Of a DNA stretch of 64,000 nt, positions 8,143-17,254 are shown piece after piece. The notes under the pieces were generated by a model that searched no databases, was not told the DNA's origin, and worked only from the letters and a program-made list of their open reading frames with translations. This DNA comes from Kitasatospora sp. SolWspMP-SS2h. GTDB taxonomy: Bacteria > Actinomycetota > Actinomycetes > Streptomycetales > Streptomycetaceae. Numbering within the stretch: position 1 is the stretch's first letter; each line of letters begins with the position of its first letter. The position numbers were made by a program, and so were the translations under genes. The stretch lies in the NCBI RefSeq assembly GCF_003259315.1, contig NZ_QLLT01000016.1, positions 1 through 64,000 on the forward strand. Direction: 5' to 3'.

Positions 8143-8726
8143 TGCCCCGCGCCGGACTCTCCACCGCCGCCGTGGTGGACCACGCCCTCGAACTGATCGA
8201 CGAGCGCGGCGCCGAGGCGCTCACCCTGGCCGCCGTCGCCGCCCGGGCCGGCGTCGCCACCCCCTCGCTGTACAAGCACGTCGCCGGGGGCCTGCCCGAA
8301 CTGCGCCGGCTGGTGGCCGTCCGCACCACCGAGGAGCTGGCCGACCACCTGGCCGCCGCCGTGCTCGGCCGCTCCCGGGACGCGGCGGTCCGCGCCCTGC
8401 TCGCCGCCTACGCCGGGTACGCGCTGCGCCACCCCCGCCGGTACGCGGCACTGCCGCAGGCGCCGGACCCGGAGCCGGACCCGGCGCTGGCCGCGGCGGC
8501 CGAACGGCTGGTGGGGGTGCTGTTCGCGGTGCTGCGCGGCTACGGGCTGGCGGGCTCGGAGGCGGTGCACGCGGTGCGGACGCTGCGGGCCGCGGCCCAC
8601 GGGTACGCCTCGCTGACCACGGCGGGGGCGTTCCGGCTCGCCGAGGGCACGGACGTCACGCTGGAGCGGCTGACCGGCGTGCTGGTCGAGGGCCTGGCCA
8701 ACTGGCCCGGCGCGGAAGGGGCGTGA
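8142..8726 (+). CDS. TetR-family transcriptional regulator
   Basis: The 194-residue protein has an N-terminal TetR HTH (VDHALELIDERGAEALTLAAVAARAGVATPSLYKHV, residues 13-48) and a helical ligand domain with the WHG-like/TetR_C_33 style GYASL and GLANWPG ends. It overlaps the hydrolase stop by one base (TGATG), so translation is coupled. The perfect 21-bp palindrome on the operon promoter at 7184-7204 is the probable autoregulatory operator. Confidence 0.9.
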   Translation: MPRAGLSTAAVVDHALELIDERGAEALTLAAVAARAGVATPSLYKHVAGGLPELRRLVAVRTTEELADHLAAAVLGRSRDAAVRALLAAYAGYALRHPRRYAALPQAPDPEPDPALAAAAERLVGVLFAVLRGYGLAGSEAVHAVRTLRAAAHGYASLTTAGAFRLAEGTDVTLERLTGVLVEGLANWPGAEGA

Positions 8727-8756
8727 CCTCCGGGGCGCTGCCGCGTTCTACCCGGT

Positions 8757-8948
8757 ATGAAGAAGCGCAGCCTGCTCGCCTTTGCCTCGCTCGCCGTCGG
8801 CGTGGTCGCCTCCCTCACCGCCCCCGGCGCGCACGCGGCGCCGGAGCACGGGGCCGGGCCCGGTCCGCTCAGGGACGCCGTCTCCGCCCCGGACCTGCCG
8901 CTGGACGGGGACACCGTGCGGCCGGACGCCGAGCAGCCCGGGGCGTGA
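8757..8948 (+). CDS. Small secreted protein
   Basis: A 63-residue protein has a clear signal peptide: MKKRS, a hydrophobic core LLAFASLAVGVVASL, and a cut site after GAHAA or APGAHA, leaving about 36 acidic residues without cysteine. It has no Shine-Dalgarno, so probably leaderless. No family is recognised. Its composition resembles other small exported streptomycete proteins such as that at 16988. Confidence 0.6.
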   Translation: MKKRSLLAFASLAVGVVASLTAPGAHAAPEHGAGPGPLRDAVSAPDLPLDGDTVRPDAEQPGA

Positions 8949-9123
8949 CCCGGGCGGCCACCGGTCCGCGGGGGAACGCGCCGGTGGCGTGACGTCCACA
9001 CCTTTTCGCAACCTGACGCCCACCATTCCGACACCACTGGTGGGTCAGACTGTCCTTCGGTCGGGAAGTCGTACCGCGTGGAGACCTTCCACGGGTGTGA
9101 CCGACGAGCACGGAGGACAGGAC

Positions 9124-9348
9124 ATGCCGCAGGCGACCCAGCGCACCGAGCCCGGCACCGGGCTGATCCCCGTTCCCCGGACGGCGCCGGACGGCGCGCC
9201 CGGCGCCGCGCGCCCGACGGCCGCCCCGCCGCGGGAGGGCTGGGGCGCCGCGCTGCTGCGCGGGATCGCGGTGGCGCGTTCGCTGCGCTCGCTGCGGCCG
9301 GTCGCCGCGCGCCCGCAGCGCGGGTACGGCGAGGTCGACGGCCAGTAG
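9124..9348 (+). CDS. Small basic hypothetical protein
   Basis: The 74-residue product is Pro/Ala-rich with a basic amphipathic C-terminal half (WGAALLRGIAVARSLRSLRPVAARPQRGYGEVDGQ). The ATG is preceded by CGGAGGACAGGAC, a good ribosome site, which is the main support. The preceding 175 bp carry small inverted repeats (for example CGTGGA-TCCACG around 9076-9092). Function unknown. Confidence 0.5.
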   Translation: MPQATQRTEPGTGLIPVPRTAPDGAPGAARPTAAPPREGWGAALLRGIAVARSLRSLRPVAARPQRGYGEVDGQ

Positions 9349-9440
9349 CCGCGGGCGGTACCGGCAGCGACCGAATGCCGGAAATGCCGGTGGTGTCCCC
9401 CGTGTCGTGAAAGCGCCCGGTTGTCCGGTGCGTCCATAAG

Positions 9441-11663
9441 ATGGGCAGCACTGGCACGTCGACCGGAAGGGCCGGGCGCCTCCCCATGGACCAGGACCAG
9501 AGCTCCCCGCGCCGCGCCAGCCGGTCCGAGCTGCGGTGCGTACGGGCGCTGCTGCGGGCGTCGAGCGCGGCGGAGCTGCTGGCGGCGCTGCTGGCCGAGG
9601 GCCCGGCCTGGATCACCGGCGAGGGCTCGGCGCTGTACCTGCTGGACGACGGCGGGGCGCTGCGGCTGACCGCCTCGCACGGACTGCCCGCGTGGGCGCA
9701 CCGCAAGTACGCCGTGGTGGACCCGGCGGGCGGGCTGCCGGCGGCGCTGGCGCTGCGGCGGCGGGAGCCGGTGCTGCTGAGCCCGCAGCGGACCAGCGCG
9801 GACTACCCGAACGCGGCGGTGGGCCTGGGCACCGGCCTGGTCGCGCTGGCGGTGCTGCCGCTGGTGGTGGACGGGGACCCGGTGGGTTCGCTGGCGCTGG
9901 CGCTGGCCCACCGCGGGGCCGTCCCGCGCCGGGACGTGGAGCTGCTGGAGACCTTCGCCGACGTGGTCGCGCACCGGCTCGCGCACCTGCTGGACCACGT
10001 GCGGGCGGCCGATCCGGCGGCGGCCGGGCCCCGGCCGGAGATCCCTCCCGCCGACGGGCAGTTGGTGTCGCTGGCGGTGCGCTCGGCGGGGGCCGGGGCG
10101 TTCGAGCGGGACCTGGTGACCGGCGAGACGGTGTGGGACGCCCAGGCGTACCGGGTGGTGGGCCTGCCTCCGCCGGGGGCGACCGGGCGGGCGCCGGACC
10201 TGGCGGACGTGGTGCACCCGGAGGACCTGCCGGACGTGCAGGCCGCCCTGGCGGAGGCGCTGGCGGCCGGCGGCCCGTACCGGGTCTCGTACCGGGTGGT
10301 GCGGCCGGACGGCACCACCTGGCAGGTGGACGAGGCCGGCGAGGTGATGCTGGACGTGCACCGCCGGCCAGTGCGGACGGCGGGGCTGGTGACCGGGCGG
10401 GAGTGGCGGCCGGGCCCGGCGGGCGGTCCCGCGGCGGCCGCGGCGGCGGGGGCCCGGTCGACCCTGCTGCTGGCGCTGACCCGGGCGCTGTCCCGGGCGG
10501 TGACGGTGCGGGAGGTGACCACGGCGCTGACCGACGTGGCCCGGCCGGCGCTGGGCGCGGCGGGGGTGGTGCTGGACCTGGTGGACGAGGGCCGGCTGAC
10601 GCCGGTGTCCCCGGCGGTGTTCGGCGGCCCGCACCGGGCGGAGCTGAACCGGCTGCACGACCTGGCGGGCGGGGTGATGGAGCACGTGCTGGCCCGGGCC
10701 GCGCCGCTGTTCAGCGAGCCGGGCCGGGAGCGCCGGGGGCCGGAGGAGCCGGCCGCCTGGACGGTGCTGCCGCTGGTGGCCTCGGGCCGGCAGGTCGGCT
10801 CCTGCCTGATCACCTTCGCCACCGAGCGGGCGTTCAGCCGCGAGGACCGCACCATGTACTCGGCGTTCGCGGGCATCCTGGCGCAGTCGCTGGAGCGGGC
10901 CCGGCTGTACGACGTGCACCACGAGCGGGCCAGCGAGCTGCAGCGGGCGATGCTGCCGCGCTCGCTGCCGGCGCTGCCGGGGATCGCCTCGGCGGCGCGC
11001 TACCTGCCGTCCACCGAGGGGATGCGGATCGGCGGCGACTGGTACGACCTGCTGCGGCTGCCGGGCGGCCTGGTCGGGCTGGTGATCGGCGACGTGCAGG
11101 GCCACCACGCGGAGGCCACCGCGGTGATGGGGCAGCTGCGGTCGGTGCTGTGGGCGTACGCGACGGAGGGGAACGACCCGGCGGCGGCGCTGGAGCGGAC
11201 CGGCCGGCTGCTGGCCGAGATGGAGACCGAGCTGTTCGCCACCTGCCTGTACGTGGTGCTGGACCCGGCGAGCGGCCTGCTGCGGGCGGCCCGGGCCGGG
11301 CACCCGCCGCCGGTGCGGATCGGGGCGGCCGGGGCGGCCGAGCTGGAGCTGCCGGGCGGCCCGCCGCTGGGGGTGCTGCCGGAGGTGCGCTACCCGCTGG
11401 TGGAGGCCCGGTTGGAGCCGGGCGAGACGCTGCTGGCCTACACGGACGGGCTGGTGGAGGTCCGGGACGAGGACTACGACGAGTCGGTGCAGCGGATGCT
11501 GGGCGGGCTGGAGCTGTGGACGGCGGAGGCCGGCGGGGCCCGGCGGCTGGGGCGGCCGGGGGCGCTGGAGCGGCTGGCCGACCTGCTGACGCTGAACGTG
11601 ACCGAGCGCGCGGTGCGGCAGGACGACGTGGCGCTGCTGCTGCTGCACCGGATGGCTAGCTGA
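9441..11663 (+). CDS. GAF-PAS-GAF-PP2C (SpoIIE) phosphatase
   Basis: This 740-residue multidomain signalling protein has a GAF domain (about residues 25-180), a PAS fold (about 205-320, VVHPEDLPDVQAALAEALAAG...YRVVRPDGTTWQVDEAG), a second GAF (about 335-490) and a C-terminal SpoIIE/PP2C phosphatase domain (500-738). Metal-binding motifs GGDWYDLLRL, GDVQGHHAEA and the final RQDDVALLLL are intact. Such proteins dephosphorylate anti-anti-sigma factors in partner-switching circuits. Start ATG at 9441; a second possible ATG is at 9486. It stands alone upstream of the conservon. Confidence 0.92.
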   Translation: MGSTGTSTGRAGRLPMDQDQSSPRRASRSELRCVRALLRASSAAELLAALLAEGPAWITGEGSALYLLDDGGALRLTASHGLPAWAHRKYAVVDPAGGLPAALALRRREPVLLSPQRTSADYPNAAVGLGTGLVALAVLPLVVDGDPVGSLALALAHRGAVPRRDVELLETFADVVAHRLAHLLDHVRAADPAAAGPRPEIPPADGQLVSLAVRSAGAGAFERDLVTGETVWDAQAYRVVGLPPPGATGRAPDLADVVHPEDLPDVQAALAEALAAGGPYRVSYRVVRPDGTTWQVDEAGEVMLDVHRRPVRTAGLVTGREWRPGPAGGPAAAAAAGARSTLLLALTRALSRAVTVREVTTALTDVARPALGAAGVVLDLVDEGRLTPVSPAVFGGPHRAELNRLHDLAGGVMEHVLARAAPLFSEPGRERRGPEEPAAWTVLPLVASGRQVGSCLITFATERAFSREDRTMYSAFAGILAQSLERARLYDVHHERASELQRAMLPRSLPALPGIASAARYLPSTEGMRIGGDWYDLLRLPGGLVGLVIGDVQGHHAEATAVMGQLRSVLWAYATEGNDPAAALERTGRLLAEMETELFATCLYVVLDPASGLLRAARAGHPPPVRIGAAGAAELELPGGPPLGVLPEVRYPLVEARLEPGETLLAYTDGLVEVRDEDYDESVQRMLGGLELWTAEAGGARRLGRPGALERLADLLTLNVTERAVRQDDVALLLLHRMAS

Positions 11664-11766
11664 GTTCCGCCCGGACCCGCCCGGCTTGTCCGAAATTGAC
11701 GGAATCTGAACGGCGGAAGTGGGAACCGTTCATACGCAAGTAGTAACACCACCATAAACTCCGCGT

Positions 11767-13113
11767 GTGACGACCACTCAATGGTGCCTGGCAGCAGCTT
11801 CCTTGCTCGCCCTCCTCGCCCTCGCGGCGGCTGCCCGCTCCCGCGCCGTCACCCGGGCCCTGCGCTCCCGGCTGTCCCACACCGAGAACGAACTCGCGGC
11901 CGTCCAGCAGCAGTTGGCCGCCGAGCTGGCCGACCGCCGGGCCGGGGCCGAGGCCGCCCTACAGGAACAGGAGATGAACGCGGCGACCCGCCGGGCCTTC
12001 CTCAACGTGGCCCGCCGGATCCTGGTGATGGCGCACGACCAGCAGGCCGGGCTGGACGAGATGGAGCGCACCCACGACGACCCGGTGCTGCTCGACGGCC
12101 TGCTGCGTGCCGACCACGCCGCCGCCCAGCAGGCCCGCCTCGCCCAGACCCTGGCCGTGCTCTGCGGCTCGCGGGCCGGCCGGACCTGGCCCGAGCCCGT
12201 CCCGCTGGAGGACGTGGTGCGCGGCGCCCAGGGCCGGATCCTGCCGTTCCAGCGGGTGGTGGTGCACAGCCGGGTGGACACCGCGGTGCTCGGCGCCGCC
12301 GCCGAGGCGCTGATCCACGCGGTGGCCGAACTGCTGGACAACGCCACCCGCTACTCGCCGCCCAGCTCACAGGTGTACGTGACGCTGATGCCGGTGCACA
12401 ACGGCGCGGTGATCGAGATCGACGACTGCGGCGTCGGCATGACCGACGTGACGGTGGCCAAGGCCGCCGCCGCGCTGGCCGGCGGCGACTCGCTGGAGGT
12501 CTCCCGGATCGGCGAGGTCCCGCAGCTGGGCCTGGCCGCGGTCGGCCGGCTCGCCCAGCAGTACGGCTTCCGGGTCACCGTGCACTCCACCCCGTCCCCG
12601 TACGGCGGCGTGCGGGTGGTGGTGCTGCTGCCGAACGCGCTGCTCACCGACCCGCTGCCGCACGGCCTGCCGGGCGCCGCGGCCCGCCCGGCGGTGGCGG
12701 CGCCCGAACCGCGCCGCGCCGCGCCCGAGCCGCGCCACCGCACGTCCGAACCGCGCCACCGCGCGCCCGAACCGCGCACCCGCGCCACCGACCCGCTGCC
12801 CGTCCGCCCGGTCACCCCCCGGACCGCGGCGGCCCAGCCACCCGCGGCGGCCCAGCCCCCCGAAGGGCCGCCGCTCGGCGGCGCCCTGCCGCGCCGCACC
12901 AACCGGCGGGGCAGCGCCCCGCAGCACCAGTTCCCCGCGGAGCCGGCGGTCTCGCCGCGCTCCGCCCGCGAGGCCCAGGCCTTCATGTCGCTGTTCCAGA
13001 GCGGTACCGCTGACGGCCGCACCGCCGCCCGGCAGGACCGGTGGTCCGACCCGGACCGCCCCGACGTATTCCCCGCTTCCCCCCAGGGAGACTCCCATGA
13101 CGACCAACCCTGA
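11767..13113 (+). CDS. cvnA: Conservon sensor histidine-kinase-like ATPase CvnA
   Basis: The 448-residue protein has one N-terminal membrane helix (residues 6-28), a coiled coil (35-75), a dimerisation-like segment, and an HATPase_c domain with ELLDNATRYSPP (N box) and DDCGVGM (G1 box). The C-terminal 150 residues are Pro/Arg-rich with EPRHR-type repeats near residues 315-345. CvnA proteins are membrane sensors that with CvnB-D form a G-protein-coupled-like complex. The GTG start at 11767 appears leaderless. It overlaps cvnB by 17 bp. No clear phosphoacceptor H-box of standard type is visible. Confidence 0.92.
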   Translation: MTTTQWCLAAASLLALLALAAAARSRAVTRALRSRLSHTENELAAVQQQLAAELADRRAGAEAALQEQEMNAATRRAFLNVARRILVMAHDQQAGLDEMERTHDDPVLLDGLLRADHAAAQQARLAQTLAVLCGSRAGRTWPEPVPLEDVVRGAQGRILPFQRVVVHSRVDTAVLGAAAEALIHAVAELLDNATRYSPPSSQVYVTLMPVHNGAVIEIDDCGVGMTDVTVAKAAAALAGGDSLEVSRIGEVPQLGLAAVGRLAQQYGFRVTVHSTPSPYGGVRVVVLLPNALLTDPLPHGLPGAAARPAVAAPEPRRAAPEPRHRTSEPRHRAPEPRTRATDPLPVRPVTPRTAAAQPPAAAQPPEGPPLGGALPRRTNRRGSAPQHQFPAEPAVSPRSAREAQAFMSLFQSGTADGRTAARQDRWSDPDRPDVFPASPQGDSHDDQP

Positions 13114-13504
13114 TCTCGGCTGGCTGCTGGCCGACATCGTCTCCGTACCGGAGGTCCGGCACGCCCTCGTGGTGTCCAACGACGGACTGGAGATCGGCCG
13201 CAGCCCGCGGATCGACCGGGACGACGCCGAGCGACTGGCCGCCGCCTGCTCCGGGCTCCAGTCGCTGTCCCGGGGGGTGGCGACCGGCTTCGGCGACGGC
13301 AGCACCCGGCAGATCGTCATCGAGTACGGCGGCGGCTACCTGTTCGTGGTCGCCGCCGGGGCCGGGGCGCACCTCGCGGTGGTGGCCGGGGAGGCGGTGG
13401 ACGCGGGCCTGGTGGCCTACCAGATGCAGATGCTGGTCGGGCGGATCGGCGAGCACCTGACCGCCGCGCCCCGGCAGGAGAGCGCCGCCGGGGACCTGCG
13501 GTGA
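13097..13504 (+). CDS. cvnB: Roadblock/LC7 protein CvnB
   Basis: This 135-residue roadblock/LC7 domain protein starts DLGWLLADIVSVPEVRHALVVSNDGLEIG, diagnostic for the actinomycete conservon B subunit, and ends with the VAYQMQMLVGRIGEHL helix. Family members regulate the small GTPase CvnD. The ATG at 13097 has AGGGAG upstream and lies inside the end of cvnA. GTGA overlap with cvnC. Confidence 0.95.
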   Translation: MTTNPDLGWLLADIVSVPEVRHALVVSNDGLEIGRSPRIDRDDAERLAAACSGLQSLSRGVATGFGDGSTRQIVIEYGGGYLFVVAAGAGAHLAVVAGEAVDAGLVAYQMQMLVGRIGEHLTAAPRQESAAGDLR

Positions 13505-13845
13505 GCCGCGGACCGGTACGCCCGTACGTCATCACCGGCGGACGCAGCCGGACCGGCCGGAGCGTGCTGGAGTTCGAGAGCCTGGTGCGGACCGTGCCGG
13601 GGGTCGCGGTCGACCCGATGGTGGTGAACCGGGAGCAGTTGGAGATCCTGGAGATCTGCCGCCAGCTGCTGTCGGTCGCCGAGGTGGCGGCCCACCTCGG
13701 CCTGCCGATCAGCGTGCTGAAGGTGCTGGTGGGCGATCTGTGGGAGCTGGGCGCGGTCCAGGTGCTGCCGCCCCTACGTCCGGCCGAGCGGGCACCGCTG
13801 GCCCTGATCGAGGAGGTGCTGGTTGGGCTCCGTCAGCTCCGTTGA
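13501..13845 (+). CDS. cvnC: DUF742 protein CvnC
   Basis: The 114-residue DUF742 protein has a central winged-helix-like part: NREQLEILEICRQLLSVAEVAAHLGLPISVLKVLVGDLWELGAV, the usual family signature, here cited as residues 43-86. Its biochemical role in conservons is not settled. It uses a GTG start overlapping the cvnB stop by four bases, and its end overlaps the TTG start of cvnD by 23 bases. Confidence 0.93.
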   Translation: MSRGPVRPYVITGGRSRTGRSVLEFESLVRTVPGVAVDPMVVNREQLEILEICRQLLSVAEVAAHLGLPISVLKVLVGDLWELGAVQVLPPLRPAERAPLALIEEVLVGLRQLR

Positions 13846-14419
13846 GCCGGCCTACCTGCCGCCCGGCGTGCAGGGCGCGGTGAAGATCCTGGTCACCGGG
13901 CCGTTCGGGGTCGGCAAGACCACCCTGGTCGGCGCGCTGAGCGAGATCGACCCGCTGCGCACCGAGGAGACGATGACCGCGGCCGGCGAGGACGTGGACG
14001 ACCTGACCGGCCGTCCGCACAAGTCGACCACCACGGTGGCGCTGGACTTCGGCCGGATCACGCTCAGCGGCCGGCTCGCGCTGTACCTGTTCGGCACGCC
14101 CGGGCAGCAGCGGTTCTGGCCGCTGTGGGAGGACCTGTCGCGCGGGGCGCTGGGCGCGATCGCGCTGGTCGACTCGCGCCGGATCGAGGAGTCCTTCGAC
14201 GTGCTCGGGCTGCTGGAGGAGCAGCGCATCCCGTTCGCGGTCGCGGTCAACCTGTTCCCCGACACCCCGTCCTACCCGGAGGAGGAGCTGCGGGCCGCGC
14301 TCGACCTGCTGCCCGGGGTGCCGATCCTCACCTGCGACGTCCGTGACCAGGGCGCCGCCCACCGCCTGCTGATCGATTTCGTCGACCACCTGCGGGTGGG
14401 CGCCCTGGAGCTGTCATGA
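13823..14419 (+). CDS. cvnD: Small GTPase CvnD
   Basis: The 198-residue Ras-like ATP/GTP-binding protein has P-loop GPFGVGKTT (residues 26-34), the G3 region LFGTPGQQRF and an atypical base-recognition segment VAVNLFPD in place of NKxD, all normal for the CvnD group. The TTG start at 13823 gives the expected MGS...EPAYLP N-terminus. It is the switch of the conservon; CvnB probably modulates its nucleotide state. ATGA overlap with the P450 gene. Confidence 0.93.
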   Translation: MGSVSSVEPAYLPPGVQGAVKILVTGPFGVGKTTLVGALSEIDPLRTEETMTAAGEDVDDLTGRPHKSTTTVALDFGRITLSGRLALYLFGTPGQQRFWPLWEDLSRGALGAIALVDSRRIEESFDVLGLLEEQRIPFAVAVNLFPDTPSYPEEELRAALDLLPGVPILTCDVRDQGAAHRLLIDFVDHLRVGALELS

Positions 14420-15831
14420 CCGTTCCCGAACACCTGGCGGCCACCACCGGCTGTCCCCACGCCGGCCGCCCGGCCGGTGCCGCGCTGTACGGCTCGGCGG
14501 TCGCCGCCGACCCGCACGGCCTGTACGCCCGGCTGCGCGCCGAGCACGGCCCGGTCGCCCCGATCGAGCTGGAGCCCGGGGTGGAGGCGTGGCTGGTCAT
14601 CGGGTACCAGGAGATGCTCGAACTGACCCGCAACGAGCAGCAGTTCTCCAAGGACTCGCGGGGCTGGCGGGTGCCCGGGGAGGGCCGGCTGCGCCCGGAC
14701 TCGCACCTGGTGCCGATGACCATGTGGCGGCCCACCCTGCAGAGCATGGACGGCGCCGAGCACCAGCGGCTGAGCAGCGCGGTCGCCGACACCCTGGCCC
14801 GGATCGACCACAAGCGGCTGCGGGAGACCACCGAGGCCGCCGCGATGGCGCTGATCGAGAGCTGGGGGCCGGACGGCACCGCCGACCTGGTCGGCCAGTT
14901 CACCCGGCGGCTGCCGCTGCTGGTCTTCACCCAGCTGCTGGACCTGCCCGAGGAGGACGGCCCGCACCTGCTCGAACTGATCACCGGGGTGGTGGACAGC
15001 AACGCCGACTCGCAGCGGGCCTCCGCCGCGCTGGCCGCGCTGCTGGCCTCGCTGGTGCGGCAGCGGCGCGAGCGGCCCGGCGAGGACCTGACCTCCTGGC
15101 TGCTGACCCACCCGGTCGGGCTGACCGACGAGGAGGTGGTGCACCACCTGGTGGTGATCCTGATCGCGGGCAACGAGCCGACCATCAACTGGATCGGCAA
15201 CACGGTGCGGCTGCTGCTCACCGACCGCCGCTTCCGGACCAGCCTGACCGGCGGCCGGGCGACCGTCGCGGACGCCCTGGAGGAGGTGCTCTGGCGCGAC
15301 CCGCCGGTGCAGAACTTCCCCGGCCGGTGGGCCACCTCGGACACCGTGCTGGGCGGCCAGTACATCAGCGCGGGCGACCTGCTGGTGCTCGGCCTGGCCG
15401 GGGCCAACGACGACCCGTCGGCGCACGGCCCGGACGGCCTCAGCGGCAACCGGGCCCACCTGGCCTGGGGCGCGGGCCGGCACGTCTGCCCGGCCAAGGA
15501 CCCGGCCCGGCTGATCGTCGAGACCGCGATCGAGACCCTGCTGCACTGCCTGCCGGACCTCCAGCTCGCCGTCCCCGCACACGAGTTGACCTGGCGCCCG
15601 TCGCCCTGGTCGCGCGCCCTGACCAGCCTGCCGGTGCTGTACAGCGCCTTCACCCCGCCCCGCCCCGCACCGCCCGAGAGGACCGCATGGACGCCGCAGC
15701 CGCAGACCGGGTCTGCCCCTACAGGCTCGACCCCGTCGGAGCAGACCAGCACGCCGAGAACGAGCGGCTCCGCGCTCGCGGACCTGCGACGCAGGTTGAG
15801 CTCCCTGGTGGGGTGGTGGTCTGGGCGGTGA
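14416..15831 (+). CDS. CYP157-type cytochrome P450 (CvnE-like) lacking ExxR
   Basis: The 471-residue P450 has the I-helix LIAGNEPTINWI and heme-thiolate loop WGAGRHVCPAKD with axial C358. The otherwise nearly invariant K-helix ExxR is replaced by E290-V-L-W293, with Arg shifted one place to 294. Loss of ExxR with ExLW is the known signature of the CYP157 family, typically found in conservons next to CYP154. Its last ~50 residues (Pro/Thr/Ser-rich, then ADLRRRLSSLVGWW) lie beyond the usual P450 end and overlap the next gene in another frame by 145 bp. Coupled to cvnD by ATGA. Confidence 0.9.
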   Translation: MTVPEHLAATTGCPHAGRPAGAALYGSAVAADPHGLYARLRAEHGPVAPIELEPGVEAWLVIGYQEMLELTRNEQQFSKDSRGWRVPGEGRLRPDSHLVPMTMWRPTLQSMDGAEHQRLSSAVADTLARIDHKRLRETTEAAAMALIESWGPDGTADLVGQFTRRLPLLVFTQLLDLPEEDGPHLLELITGVVDSNADSQRASAALAALLASLVRQRRERPGEDLTSWLLTHPVGLTDEEVVHHLVVILIAGNEPTINWIGNTVRLLLTDRRFRTSLTGGRATVADALEEVLWRDPPVQNFPGRWATSDTVLGGQYISAGDLLVLGLAGANDDPSAHGPDGLSGNRAHLAWGAGRHVCPAKDPARLIVETAIETLLHCLPDLQLAVPAHELTWRPSPWSRALTSLPVLYSAFTPPRPAPPERTAWTPQPQTGSAPTGSTPSEQTSTPRTSGSALADLRRRLSSLVGWWSGR

Positions 15832-16916
15832 CCCGGCACGACGCCCTCCAGCGGGTGCTGGCCGACCCCCGGGTCGGCAAGGGCGTCGGGCACTGGTCGC
15901 TGTATCGGGAGGGCGGGCTGCCCGAGGGCTGGCCGCTGCTGACCTTCGTCACCGTGCCCGGGATGACCACCTCCGACGGCGCCGACCACCGGCGGCTGCG
16001 CGCCCTGTCCGCGCAGGCGCTCACCCCGCGCCGGATCGCCGAGCTGGCCCCCGCCGTCCGGCAGCGGGTCGCCGAGCTGCTGGACGCGCTGCCCGCCGCG
16101 CAGGACCCGGCGGCCGGGGTCGACCTGCGCGCCCGGTTCGCCTACCCGCTGCCGATGCACGTCATCGGCCGGCTGCTGGGCCTGGACCCGGACCGGCAGG
16201 ACCGGCTGCACGAGCTGTCCGACATCGTGGTCAGCTCCTCCGGCGCGCCCGGCGCCAGCGCGGCCGCCGCCCGGGACATCGGCGTGCTGCTGGCCGGCGT
16301 GGTCGCCGCCAAGCGGGCCGAGCCCGCCGACGACCTGACCACCGCGCTGATCGCCGCCCGCGAGGACCAGGACCGGCTCAGCGAGCCCGAACTGATCGGC
16401 ATCCTGCTCCAGCTGGTGGTGGCCGGCCACGAGACCACCCTCAACCTGATCTGCAACGCGGTGCACGCCCTGCTCACCCACCCCGAGCAGCTGCGGCCGG
16501 TGCTGGACGGCACCGTGCCGTGGTCGGCGGTGGTCGAGGAGACGCTGCGCTGGAACTCCCCGGTCGGCCAGTTCCCGATGCGCTACGCGCTGGAGGACAT
16601 CGACCTGGGCGAGGGGGTGGTGATCCGCGCGGGCGACGGGATGCTCGCCTCGTACGCGGCGGCCGGGCGCGACCCGGAGCAGTGGGCGGACGCGGACCGC
16701 TTCGACCCGACCCGCTCCCCGCTGCGGCACCTCTCGCTCGGGCACGGGCCGCACTTCTGCATCGGCTCGGCGCTGGCCCGGCTGGAGGCGGAGACCGCGC
16801 TGCGCGAGCTGTTCGCGCGCTTCCCCGGGCTGCGGCTCGCCGAGGGCGCGGACCCGCGGCCGATCCCGTCCTTCGTCAGCAACGGCATCAGCAGCCTGCG
16901 GGTCCGGCTCGGCTGA
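15687..16916 (+). CDS. CYP154-type cytochrome P450
   Basis: This 409-residue P450 has every canonical motif: AGHETT in the I-helix, ETLR (ExxR) in the K-helix, and heme loop LGHGPHFCIG with axial C358. Conservon position directly after a CYP157 suggests the CYP154 family, monooxygenases of aromatic or steroid-like substrates. Start ATG 15687 is preceded by GAGAGGA; it lies inside the CYP157 reading frame. The pair presumably acts on the output of the conservon signal or a linked metabolite, but no terpene or other scaffold gene is adjacent. Confidence 0.9.
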   Translation: MDAAAADRVCPYRLDPVGADQHAENERLRARGPATQVELPGGVVVWAVTRHDALQRVLADPRVGKGVGHWSLYREGGLPEGWPLLTFVTVPGMTTSDGADHRRLRALSAQALTPRRIAELAPAVRQRVAELLDALPAAQDPAAGVDLRARFAYPLPMHVIGRLLGLDPDRQDRLHELSDIVVSSSGAPGASAAAARDIGVLLAGVVAAKRAEPADDLTTALIAAREDQDRLSEPELIGILLQLVVAGHETTLNLICNAVHALLTHPEQLRPVLDGTVPWSAVVEETLRWNSPVGQFPMRYALEDIDLGEGVVIRAGDGMLASYAAAGRDPEQWADADRFDPTRSPLRHLSLGHGPHFCIGSALARLEAETALRELFARFPGLRLAEGADPRPIPSFVSNGISSLRVRLG

Positions 16917-16932
16917 CGCACCGGGGCGGGCT

Positions 16933-16967
16933 CCCCCGCCCGGCCGGTCCACGTGACCGGGCGGGGG
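16933..16967 (+). terminator. GC-rich hairpin ending the conservon operon
   Basis: Arms CCCCCGCCCGG (16933-16943) and CCGGGCGGGGG (16957-16967) pair perfectly around a 13-base loop, 16 bases after the CYP154 stop. No T tract follows. Confidence 0.7.
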
Positions 16968-16987
16968 TCGCCCTCGTTGCACCTGCC

Positions 16988-17245
16988 ATGAAGAAGCTCA
17001 CCGCACTCGCCGTCCTGTCCGTGGCCGGGCTGGCGCTCGCCCAGGCCCCCGCCCAGGCCGACCCGATCGCCTCGGCCGGCGGCCTCGGCCAGGCCCAGGG
17101 CCTGGACACCGGCTACCACGGCGCCCTGCCCTCCACCACCGAGCTGTGCCACCGCGACCTGGCCCAGTACCCGGTGGTCGGCCCGCTCACCGACTCCGCC
17201 ACCGGCGCCTGCGAGACGCTCGGCGCGGCCGTCGACGGGCAGTAG
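16988..17245 (+). CDS. Small secreted protein with two cysteines
   Basis: The 85-residue product has a signal peptide (MKKLTALAVLSVAGLALAQA, cleavage after PAQA) and a mature part of about 60 residues with two cysteines (TELCHRD and TGACETL) that could form one disulfide. ATG at 16988 has no strong ribosome site. It resembles small exported proteins common in streptomycetes; function unknown. Confidence 0.65.
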   Translation: MKKLTALAVLSVAGLALAQAPAQADPIASAGGLGQAQGLDTGYHGALPSTTELCHRDLAQYPVVGPLTDSATGACETLGAAVDGQ

Positions 17246-17254
17246 CCACGCCCC

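Noticed and set aside
15687..15831. Frameshift splitting one P450 gene
   Set aside because: Each frame encodes a full P450 with its own I-helix, K-helix and heme loop, so these are two genes with overlapping ends.
14328..16982. Long minus-strand open frame across the P450 genes
   Set aside because: Both P450 genes on the other strand have complete motifs; the antisense translation has none.
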